DNA of 64,000 nt from JBBAAP01 sp043808305 (GTDB taxonomy: Bacteria; Planctomycetota; MHYJ01; JACQXL01). The notes beneath the pieces are model-generated. The model did not search any database, was not told the origin of the DNA, and saw only the letters and a program-made list of their open reading frames with translations. The stretch spans positions 66,196 to 130,195 of the forward strand of contig JAZDFB010000003.1 of NCBI GenBank assembly GCA_043808305.1, written 5' to 3'. Position numbers and translations under genes: made by a program. Of this stretch, positions 26,675-36,700 are shown one piece after another (position 1 is the first letter of the stretch; every line of letters starts with the position of its first letter).

Positions 26675-29578
26675 ATGGCTGATATTTTAAGCGGTGATTT
26701 TGAATTCGACAAGAGTAAATTCCTTGGTAAAGGTGCTTGGGGCGATGTCTACCTCGGCAAACAGGTTTCTCTTAACCGGCCTGTGGCCATTAAAATCCTA
26801 AAAAAAGAACTCACCGCTGATTCGGATTTCGTCAAGCGTTTCCGCCGCGAAGCCGAATGCCTGGCTAAATTAGCCAACGAACATATCATTCAGGTCTACA
26901 GCGCGGGTGAACATCAAGGTTCGTATTATTTCATAATGGAGTTTGTCCAGGGTATGCCTCTGTCCAAGTTCGTTGAACAGAAGCATAAATTCACGCATGA
27001 TGAGCTGGCTTATGTCGGGTTATCTGTTGCCCAGGCGCTTAAAGCCGCCTGGAACAGCCCGGCCAAGATTGTCCACAGGGACATAAAACCCGCCAATATT
27101 ATTGTTTCTTTGCCTTCCGCCATCATTTCTCCAAAAGGAGGAACCACAGGCATCGTCGAAGATATGCCGACCTCCGGAATAAATATTAAAGAAGGCACGG
27201 TTAAAGTCATGGATTTCGGACTTGCCAAGGTTTCCCAGGAAGGGGACAAGGATGCTACGTTGGCTGGTACGGTTATCGGCACGCCTAAATATATCTCGCC
27301 GGAGCAAGGTATGGGCAACCCGGCTGATGTCCGTTCGGATATATATTCGCTGGGCATCGTTATGTACGAAATGGGCACCGGCCAGATTCCTTTCCAGGGT
27401 GAAAGCGCCGTAAGCATGATTCGCCATCATATTTATGACTCTGCAAAACCTCCTTCTCAGGTAAACAAGGATATTCCGCCGACACTGGATGCCATTATAA
27501 TGAAATGCATTCATAAAGATCCGAATAGCCGCTATGCCAATCCGTCTCAATTGATAGAAGACCTCACAGCATTCCAATCGGGAGGCACGCTTAAGTTTGC
27601 CGAAAGCAGCGTTTCCACGCTTGATGCCACAATGCTGGGGACCTCCGTAGTCCAGCCCAAATCTAAGAAAAAACTGGTGTTTATATCTGGCAGTGCCGTA
27701 GTTGTTCTGGTTGCCGCCGTGGTTATCTGGCAGATAACAACACGTAAAAAACCTCAAGAGATGCCGTTGCCGCAAAATCCAAATCAGGCGGCAAATACAA
27801 ACGCCGTTACAGCTTCAAACACCACACAAACGTTTCCGCCGATTCCTACTAAAATAGTCGAAACTACTGAAACCAGGGAAGACCCTTTAGCTAAGGAAAT
27901 CTTAGAATTGCTTAATAAAGCCATCGGATTAATTGAAACCAATGATCTGGAAGGCGCAAAAGATATCGTCAATCAGGTATTGTTAAAAGCACCGACTAAC
28001 GCCAAGGCAAAAGAACTGCTTGACGATATCAACAAACGCATCGATACCCGGGAAAAAATACGCCTGGCCGAGGCGTATAATAAAGACCCTATCGCGCCCA
28101 TTGAAAATCCGCTGATAAGCGAACAAAAGAAATTCAATTACATCACGGAATTGATCGAAGAGAAAAAATTCTCCGAAGCCAAAGACGAAGTAGCTAAATT
28201 AATAGACCGCGAAGACCTTGCTATATCTCCGGGCGCTATTTATTTCGGGATGCGCCTGATTCTGCTGGAAAAAGGCACCGGTTACCTGGATAATATGAAT
28301 AAATATTTATCCAAACTTAAGAGGCTTTATCCTAACAGCGATTGCATCACGCCCGGCGAGGAACTCGTCAAGCAAGCGGTGGCGCAGGCTGACGCGGACT
28401 CTTTTAATGAAACCGAGAAACAAACCCAGAAAACCAAGGATTACACGGATAAAATCAAAATCATAACTGATTTTATTACCCGCAATCCCAACAGCCGTTT
28501 CCTGGACAAAGCCAAGGGATTGCTGGACCAGTTCAAGGATGAATTAGTCAAACAACGCCTGGCCAATTATAAAACCACTTTACAGGAAGCCCAGAACTAT
28601 TTCGACCAGAATCAGTTTGATGATTCAATTAAATCGCTTGATATAGCTCTGGCTTTAACAGATGATCCTTCGGAAGCGGAAACGTTACGAGAAAAAGTGG
28701 AATTGGCTTTATGGAAATCCAAAGGCTTTGAGCCGCTTACCAAAGACCGCGATCCGATTACCAAAGCATATCTCAAGGTAAAAACAGTCAAAGACGGTGC
28801 GGAAATGGTCCTGATTGCAGGAGGCAATTTTACCATGGGCAGCGAAGATGGCAACACGGACGAAAAGCCAGCCCATAGTATTACTATAAGTCCTTATTAT
28901 ATAGATATTTATGAAGTAACAAACGCCCAGTTCAAAAAGTTTGTGGAAGCTACCGGCCACAAAACCGATGCGGAAAACTCCGGTAAGGGATGGGCGTTTA
29001 TTGACGGTATTCTGGAACTGGATGTCAGTGGGGTTTCCTGGAAAAACCCGTCCGGTGCGGGTTCGAATATCGATACAATTATGGATTACCCGGTAGTCCA
29101 GGTAAGCTGGGCCGACGCCAATGCTTATGCCCAGTGGGCCGGCAAAAGGCTGCCCACGGAAGCGGAATGGGAAAAAATGGCCCGCGGCAATTCCACCTTC
29201 AAATACCCTTGGGGCAATGAATGGTCCACCCAAAAATGCAATACCGTAGAAAACGGTTCCGGCGGCCCGGCAAAACCCGGAAGTTTTCTTATGGATAAAA
29301 ACCTCTCCGGCTGTTTCGATATCATCGGCAATGTCTCTGAATGGTGCTCTGATTTCTACGATGAAAATTATTATTCCATAAGCGACAACTTGAACCCGAC
29401 CGGGCCGAAATCAGGCATATTCAGGGTTATCCGGGGCGGTTCGTGGATCAGCAAAGGCGCGGATACTAAAATCACTACGCGTAAACGGGGCGGCATCTCA
29501 TCGCGCAAACAACCGACCGGACCGGTTTATTTTTGGTCTAATTATATCGGGTTTCGTTGTGTTAAAAATGTGAAGTAA
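26675..29578 (+). CDS. Membrane Ser/Thr protein kinase with C-terminal SUMF1-like domain
   Basis: The start at 26675 (MADILSGDFEFDKSKFLGKG) follows AGGGAGA; an earlier ATG at 26642 lacks such a site. The N-terminal kinase (about residues 10-300) has glycine loop GKGAWGDVYLG, VAIKIL (ATP Lys), HRDIKPANI (catalytic loop), MDFGLAK (Mg-binding) and GTPKYISPEQ. About 27 extra residues (SLPSAIISPK...TSGIN) lie between HRDIKPANIIV and the DFG strand. A membrane helix spans about 330-352. A helical, partly TPR-like region follows, then a formylglycine-generating-enzyme-like domain from about 708 (GGNFTMGSEDG, YEVTNAQFKKFV, RLPTEAEWEKMARG, GNVSEWC, RGGSW, GFRC). In such fusions the SUMF1 domain is usually taken as ligand-binding. 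It is probably a transmembrane sensor kinase. Confidence 0.9.
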   Translation: MADILSGDFEFDKSKFLGKGAWGDVYLGKQVSLNRPVAIKILKKELTADSDFVKRFRREAECLAKLANEHIIQVYSAGEHQGSYYFIMEFVQGMPLSKFVEQKHKFTHDELAYVGLSVAQALKAAWNSPAKIVHRDIKPANIIVSLPSAIISPKGGTTGIVEDMPTSGINIKEGTVKVMDFGLAKVSQEGDKDATLAGTVIGTPKYISPEQGMGNPADVRSDIYSLGIVMYEMGTGQIPFQGESAVSMIRHHIYDSAKPPSQVNKDIPPTLDAIIMKCIHKDPNSRYANPSQLIEDLTAFQSGGTLKFAESSVSTLDATMLGTSVVQPKSKKKLVFISGSAVVVLVAAVVIWQITTRKKPQEMPLPQNPNQAANTNAVTASNTTQTFPPIPTKIVETTETREDPLAKEILELLNKAIGLIETNDLEGAKDIVNQVLLKAPTNAKAKELLDDINKRIDTREKIRLAEAYNKDPIAPIENPLISEQKKFNYITELIEEKKFSEAKDEVAKLIDREDLAISPGAIYFGMRLILLEKGTGYLDNMNKYLSKLKRLYPNSDCITPGEELVKQAVAQADADSFNETEKQTQKTKDYTDKIKIITDFITRNPNSRFLDKAKGLLDQFKDELVKQRLANYKTTLQEAQNYFDQNQFDDSIKSLDIALALTDDPSEAETLREKVELALWKSKGFEPLTKDRDPITKAYLKVKTVKDGAEMVLIAGGNFTMGSEDGNTDEKPAHSITISPYYIDIYEVTNAQFKKFVEATGHKTDAENSGKGWAFIDGILELDVSGVSWKNPSGAGSNIDTIMDYPVVQVSWADANAYAQWAGKRLPTEAEWEKMARGNSTFKYPWGNEWSTQKCNTVENGSGGPAKPGSFLMDKNLSGCFDIIGNVSEWCSDFYDENYYSISDNLNPTGPKSGIFRVIRGGSWISKGADTKITTRKRGGISSRKQPTGPVYFWSNYIGFRCVKNVK

Positions 29579-29628
29579 CCTCTGAGAACCATCGTCTTAA
29601 GATTCTTCAGCGGTTAGGGGTAAAAATT

Positions 29629-30393
29629 ATGAAAAAATATTTGCTGTATTTTGCGCTCTTGACTTTTTACTATGTGCTCCATACCGGATGTGCCGCCGGC
29701 CCGGTGGAAATGGCCCGAACGCTTGACGTAAATGATGCTTATGCCCAGGATGTCAAAAAAATATCCCGCTTGAACCTGAATACTGTCCTTACCCAAATCC
29801 GCATTGAAACCCCGCCTCAGGCGGCCAAAGACGAAAAATTCGTAATACTTGAACCGGAACTGCTGGCCAAACAGCTTATGGAAACATTCAGTTCTTGTAA
29901 TGTTTTTGATAAGCTGGAAAAACTCCCCGCCAAGATTACCGCTAAAAAAGATATCATCGCCGAAGCCCGCGCCCGGAAGGCGGGCCTTATAATGAGCATG
30001 ACCATAAAAAAATGCCGTATTTATTACATCGGCGGAAGCGAGGCCACATTAAGCAATACGCTCCTATGGTTCTGCGGAACCGTTCCCTGCTTCTGGACCC
30101 ATGACCAGCTTTATGGCGTGGAAGTAACGGCCGAAACCTCTTTCCTGGACCTGGCCTCATCAGAGGAATTCGCGCTGCCCCTGACTTCTTATACGACCAC
30201 TTTCAAGGTTGAAGGCGGCCTAAGCTTCCTGGAACGCGGGTTTAACCCCCTGATATTTATTCTCCCGCCCCAATGGTGCTCCGCCAACTGGAACAATATC
30301 CAAGAACTGGTCGCATCCAAAGCATCCTCGTGTTTCCTGATAAAGCTTGCCGAACAGACTAAAAAAGAATTATTCCAGAAATTGTCATCCTAA
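29629..30393 (+). CDS. Lipoprotein of unknown function
   Basis: 254 residues with signal MKKYLLYFALLTFYYVLHTG then C, a lipobox-like end (HTGC). The mature part contains 'ILEPELLAKQLMETFSSCNVFDKLEKL', a GLIMSMTIKKCRIYYIGG segment and a Trp/Cys-rich middle (LLWFCGTVPCFWTHD). The layout, with a computed 'target value' strand followed by an envelope-like beta segment, resembles planctomycetal lipoproteins of unknown role. AGGGG precedes the ATG. It lies 50 bp after the kinase-SUMF1 gene on the same strand and is probably cotranscribed, so it could be a partner or ligand of that kinase (inference). Confidence 0.7.
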   Translation: MKKYLLYFALLTFYYVLHTGCAAGPVEMARTLDVNDAYAQDVKKISRLNLNTVLTQIRIETPPQAAKDEKFVILEPELLAKQLMETFSSCNVFDKLEKLPAKITAKKDIIAEARARKAGLIMSMTIKKCRIYYIGGSEATLSNTLLWFCGTVPCFWTHDQLYGVEVTAETSFLDLASSEEFALPLTSYTTTFKVEGGLSFLERGFNPLIFILPPQWCSANWNNIQELVASKASSCFLIKLAEQTKKELFQKLSS

Positions 30394-30395
30394 AC

Positions 30396-30421
30396 CCCTC
30401 ACAATCAAATTTGTAAGAGGG
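30396..30421 (+). terminator. Possible terminator after the lipoprotein gene
   Basis: CCCCTCACAA and TTGTAAGAGGG can pair around TCAAAT, followed by a CT-rich run TCTCTCTTT. The stem has a small internal bulge. Confidence 0.5.
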
Positions 30422-30525
30422 TCTCTCTTTGAATGGATATTTAGCTCGATTTCTTGTATTTCAGCGCTTTTTCCGGCTTTCTTGCCATTTCCGCGTTACT
30501 AAAAAGTAACATATTGTCAGGTAAA

Positions 30526-30551
30526 TTACCTTAAGGTAAATACCTTGGTAT
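30526..30551. promoter_or_regulatory. Palindromic operator-like site upstream of the 2412-residue protein
   Basis: TTACCTTAAGGTAA (30526-30539) overlaps ATACCTTGGTAT (30540-30551). It shares the ACCTTAAGGT core with the sites at 26123, 26487 and 43637, and lies about 160-180 bp before the start codon at 30709. The rest of the 30422-30708 gap has a small palindrome GTTACTAAAAAGTAAC and no gene. Confidence 0.6.
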
Positions 30552-30708
30552 AATTGCCATTTAATAGCCTTTTTTCTTCAGTTAAAGCCTATTTTGCGCC
30601 TGTTGGAACTGGCATGCTTTTTGCATACATTTATGTTAGGATTTTAGTTGACATTTTAGGGATAACTGACTATATTGTACTAACTATCAAAAAAGGAGAA
30701 TAACAAGG

Positions 30709-33700
30709 ATGAATAGCAAAGTTCCGAAAATCAGCATCTGGATTATCCTGTCTCTTCTATTCCCATTGCTTTCGGGCTGCATCCTCTTCTGGGCGTTGCC
30801 TTTAGCCCTAAACAACACCGGCAACAGCAGCTCATCTTCCAGCCCAACCGGCAGCAGCGGCGGACTAAAAACCGTTGCCGGAGTAATCTACGAAACCATT
30901 TACGGCTCGGTCAGAATCGCTCCCAGCGGCGGTGTCCAGATACTATTTGACAAGAACGGTTCAACCTACGAGGCCACTACCGCTTCCGACGGCAGTTTTT
31001 CCATATCAAATGTGCCGGAAGGCGTCGGCAGGATACGGGTGTTAAAAAACGGCTACACCACCAACGAATTTAATGTTGATACATCTATAAACGCCAATCT
31101 TTCCCGGTCCATTACCAGGCGCAATACCAATCACGTATTCATATCCAGCGCGGGCGGGGCAATCAACACCTTCAGCGATACTTCCTGCCCGAAATCCCAG
31201 GTGACCATTCCGGCCAATGCTTTATTGTCGGATACGGAAATGGAGTTAACGCCTTATATCACGGTCAGCGACCTGCCCGGTAATTTCCCGGCCGGTGCGT
31301 TGCCTCTTGCCGGGGCGAACCTTAGCGGCGGGTCTGTCACTCAATTCAACAACGGGAATAAGGCTGAAGCATACATAATACTGCCGTCCTATATGCGGTC
31401 GGACAGCCTTACCGGCGCGACTATCAAGCTTATGGAATACATCGACAGCCAATGGGTTGAGGCAACCGGCTCCGGCGCTTATATCAGCACCGGACAGTGG
31501 GCCGGCTATCTCGGACCGGATAACAGTTCAGCTTCGCCCGCTAAAATATCCGGCTGTTATCCCTGGTGTTATGCGGTCCAGTTCACCGGCATAACCAATA
31601 ATTACGCCTATGTCACCGGCACCGTTACCAGCGTAGCCGGCGCGCCTATGGCCGGCATTCTGGTGGTCGGCTACGGAGCCGCGGCTATCACCGATGACAG
31701 CGGCAAGTACAACCTCGGCCCGCTTACCGTTGTTAATGCCACCGCAAATACCCTCATCCCGGTCACCGCATATTTAAGCGGCTATCTGCCCAGCAACCAG
31801 TTTGTTTCTTTGGCCGCCGGGCAAACAGTAGGGGATATAAATTTTACCATCAAGTCGATAGGCGATGTCGCTACCCTTAGCGGCCAAGTCACAAACAGCG
31901 TCAGCGGTATCGGCTTGTCCGGCGCAGAAGTATCCTATCAGCGCTCACCGGCTATCAAAACCCTGTCTTATGATAACCGCGGCACGACCGGCGATATCAC
32001 CGATGACACATTTACGGTCATCCCTTCGGCTGGCGTGACCCCTTCGGCCTACCAGTGGAGTATCACCAAAAATAATACGTCCTATACCTCGACGTTATAT
32101 GCCGGCCCCGCTTGCAGCGGGGTCAATATCAATGACCTGGTAACCGAAGCCCAGGGCCAGGGTATGACTGTAGATGTCGGCGCTTACCGGGTCGGCTGTA
32201 ATGTCACCCTTACAAGCAGCCAAATTGTAAGCACCGAAGGCGGATTCCAGATTGCCCTGGTGGGGATGATTCCGACTGTCACCGACATCCAATTGCCTAT
32301 TATGGTGGAATTCTCCGCCCAAGTCGTGGCCAATACGAACTCCGGCGGCTGGTACCAATTCTTCGATGTGCCCATAGGCGAACCGTTAACGGTTACCGCC
32401 AAATCAAGCGGTTACAATGACTCCTCGGTAAGCGTATCTCCTTTGTCTGTCGGACAACCATATCAACATACCTTTACGCTTGTCCAGACCGGAGGCGATA
32501 CCACCCCGCCCAGCATAGTCGCCGTTAACCCGGCCGACAATGCTCAGAATATCGCTGTCAACAGCGCTATCCAGGTAACATTCAGCGAAGCGATGAACAA
32601 CTCGACTATCAATACGTCCTCATTTAAAGTAACCGGTCCGACCGGGGAAATCAGCGGGCAGGTCTCCTACAACAGCAGCAACTATACCGCCATTTTCTCG
32701 CCCGCGGCGCAGCTGGCCTATAACACGAATTATGCCGTAACCGTTTCCACCGCCGCAACAGACTTGGCTAATATTGCCATCACCGGCACTTATACATCCT
32801 ATTTCACGACCATCAGCTACCTGCCCAATATTCCGGCATCGTTTGCAGCCGTGGCCCTGTCCGCATCGCAAATCCGGCTGACCTGGAACGACAACTCCGC
32901 CAACGAGACCGGCTTTGAAATCCAGCGCGCCATAACAAGTTCATGGTCAACTTGCTATCTTGCGCCGGCCAATACAACCTGGTATATCGACACCGACCTG
33001 GCCGCCGCAACGACATATTACTATAAAATCCAAGCCTATAATCTGGATGGCGGCAGCGGCTATACGGCATCCACCTCGGCCCACACACTTGCCGCCCCGT
33101 CCGCGCCGCCGGCTGTCCCGACCGGATTTTCAGCCACGGCTGTCTCTTCGGCCAAGGTCAACCTGTCGTGGACCGACGCATCCAACAATGAGGAAGGGTT
33201 CTATATCGAACGCAAAACAGGCACCAACGACTACTCCCGTATCGCCACGGTCATCACCAACAGCATAACCTATACCGATACCGCCGGGCTGGCCGCATCG
33301 ACCACATATAATTACCGTATCCAGTCGTATAATTCAGCCGGCGATAGCAGTTATTCGTCGGAGAAAAGTGTCACCACGCCGGCCCCGGCGCAGACCGCTC
33401 CGGTCGCTCCGTCCGGATTAGCCGCTGTCGGCGTTTCCTCAATCCAGATAGACCTGTCCTGGACTGACAACTCCGATAACGAGCTGGGCTTCAGAATCCA
33501 ACGCAAGATGGGAATGGGCGGCAGTTGGTCCAATGTCACCATCACACCCCCCCTGGGCCAGAACGTGACCACTTACCACGATTCCGGCCTCAACTATAGC
33601 ACCCAGTATTATTACCGTGTCCAGGCATATAACGTCCCGGGTTACAGCGCCTGGTCGGCTGAAGCCAACGCCACCACCTCGGCACCGGCGTCGGCTCCGC

Positions 33701-36700
33701 CCAATATGCCGTCGAACCTGGTCGCCGCGGCCACATCCACTTCCCAGATATCCCTGACCTGGCAGGATAATTCCACCAACGAAGACTGTTTCAAGGTTTA
33801 TTATAACAGCACCGGCAACGCCCCGTTCAATTTTATAACCAGTGTCGCGGCCAACGCCACTAATTATATAATGTCCGGTTTGAGTTCCAACAACACCTAT
33901 TACTTCGTTATCCGTTCATACAACACTTTTGATGAAAGCCCCGATACCGACCCGGCCAGCGCTACCACCTGGCCGCAGGTTCCTTCTGCCCCATACTTAT
34001 CAACGCCCTATAACGGCGCAACCAACATTGCCCTGAATCCGACCTTCTATTGGACAGCCGGCGGCACAGCTAACCAATTGCAGGTATCCACGGCAAATAC
34101 TTTTTCTACAACCATTGTTAACCAAACCGGTATTACAGAATCATATTATACGCTTATCAGCAACCTGACTGCTAATACGGATTATTTTTGGCGTGTCAAA
34201 ACATCTAATGTCAGCGGCGCCAGTGATTGGTCATCTGCCAACAGCTTCAAGACCACCTCCATACCCGGAGCGCCTTACGACCTCAACGCCAATGCCGTTT
34301 CCACCTCGCAGATTAACATAAACTGGAACTATAGCGGCAGCACTCCGGAAGGTTTCCATATTTACCGCGGCACGGACGGCATCAACTTCTCTTTGGTTGC
34401 CACCACGACCAACCTTTCCTCATATAACGATGATTCTGGGCTGACTTTCAGCACCATTTATTACTACAAGGTTACTGCCTATAATTCAGCCGGTGAAGGC
34501 AATTACTCCACTCCGGCCAGCGACACAACTTATCCGCCGGTTCCGTCCCAACCGACCCCGGGCTTCCCGGCCGATGGCGCCATTGATGTCACCATCAACC
34601 CGACGCTCACCTGGACCGCCGTCAGCTATGTCCAGTATTACCATCTCCAGGTATCCACTGATAACTCCTTCAGCACCACATTGCTGGATTCCCAGTATAT
34701 TGGCAACAGCTATACGGATTATTATATCTCCGAGCTTAACCCGCAGACCATTTATTACTGGCACGTCCGGGCCACCAACGACAGCGGCCCCAGCGCCTGG
34801 TCAGCCACTCAGAGTTTTACCACCACCACTTATCCCAACGCGCCCAGCGCTTTAAGCGTCACCGCGGTTTCGTCATCGCAGATTAATTTTAACTGGACCG
34901 ACGCCTCAAATAATGAGGAGAATTTCTACATCTATTATAGCACTGATAACAGTTATTTCTCTTATCTGGGTTCGGTCTCCTCAAATATAACCGCATATTC
35001 CTGGGACTCCGCATATCCCAACACGCCTTATTGGTTCAAGGTCAGGGCGTATAACAGCGCCGGCGAGAGCTCGGATTCAAATACGGCCAGCGCCACCACC
35101 TGGCCGCCGGCTCCTTATGAAACTTCCATTTATTCGCCCAACAGCGGTTCTATGAATGTCCCCAGGACGGCTAATATCTACTGGTATGCGGCCACTTACG
35201 CCGAAACCTACAAGTTCCAGATTGCCATCGACAATGGTTTCTCTAATATAGTCCGCGATGTCAGCGGCATAACCACCACCTGGTACGCCGCCAGCCCGGA
35301 GCTTAACCCCAGCACCATCTATTATTGCCGTGTCAGTGGCGTCAATGCCAGCGGCCAAGGCAACTGGTCAACCAACACATATTGTTTCACCACCGTGGCC
35401 TTCCAGCCCGACCTGCTTATCAAGCGCTCCACCGAGGGGGGCGGAAGCTATGTCGGCGAAAACATCATTAATTATACCGGGCTTAGCCAAACCCTGGGCA
35501 ACTATGTCGAGGCCGGCGTCACCATCGGCTATAACTTCAAGATACAGAACGACGGCACCGATGCTGACACCTTTAGCTTTACCGGCACCGGCGGCAACCC
35601 ACAGTGGGCCGTTTCTTATTACTCCGGCGGGGAAATCACCTCATCCGTCGTTGACGGAACCTATTCCGAATACTTCTCCTACTCCGGCGAAGAGAAACTC
35701 TTTACCGTAATGATAACCCCCCTGACCGACACATCCGTAGCCCTGAACATTTTCTTCACCGCCACCAGCCAGTCAGATATCCTCCGCAAGGACACCCTGA
35801 GGATGAACGTTGACGTGCCCAAATGGGTTGAAGTGGCGACAGGTGAGTCCTTTGCCATCGGCCGCAAGACCGACGGCACCATCTGGTCATGGGGTTATAA
35901 CAACAACGGACAATTAGGGCTGGGCGACCTTAATGACCGATGGGGCCCGGTCCAGATAGGCGCCGATACCGACTGGGCTCAGATTAGCGCGGGACAAAGC
36001 CATTGTCTTGCCCTTAAAACCGACGGCACCCTCTGGGCCTGGGGAAATAACATGGAGGGCCAATTAGGCCAGGGCGTGAATATCCCCATGAAGATTCTTA
36101 CCCCAACGCCGGTGGGCAGCGATACAAATTGGGTTGAGGTTGCGTCAGGCGGCAATCACTGCCTGGCCCGAAAAACCAATGGTACCCTCTGGTCTTGGGG
36201 AAGCAATACGATGGGCCAATTAGGAATAGGGGATAACAGCTCTGGACACTTTTCGCCTATCCAGGAGATAACTTATGGCACAGATTGGGCGCAGATTGCC
36301 GCTGGCGGTTCTCACTCACTTGCCCGGAAAACCGATAATACTATATATTCTTGGGGAAGTAATTCCATGGGCCAATTAGGACAGCCTTCAGGTCCTACGT
36401 ATTATTCGCCGACAAAAATAGGAGTGCTCTCTAATTGGGCCCGGATTGCCGCTGGAAATAATCATACCCTGGCTATAAAAACTACTGGTTCACTCTGGAC
36501 CTGGGGAGACAACAGCATGGGTCAATTAGGTGATGGGACAACTATAAATAAGTACACTCCGACCCTTATCGGCTTAGCTACTAATTGGTCCCGGATTGCC
36601 GCTGGTTCTCAACACACCATTGCCTACAAAAACGATGGCACCCTCTGGACCTGGGGCGCTAACTGGAACGGACAATTAGGGCTGGGGAATATTATATCCC

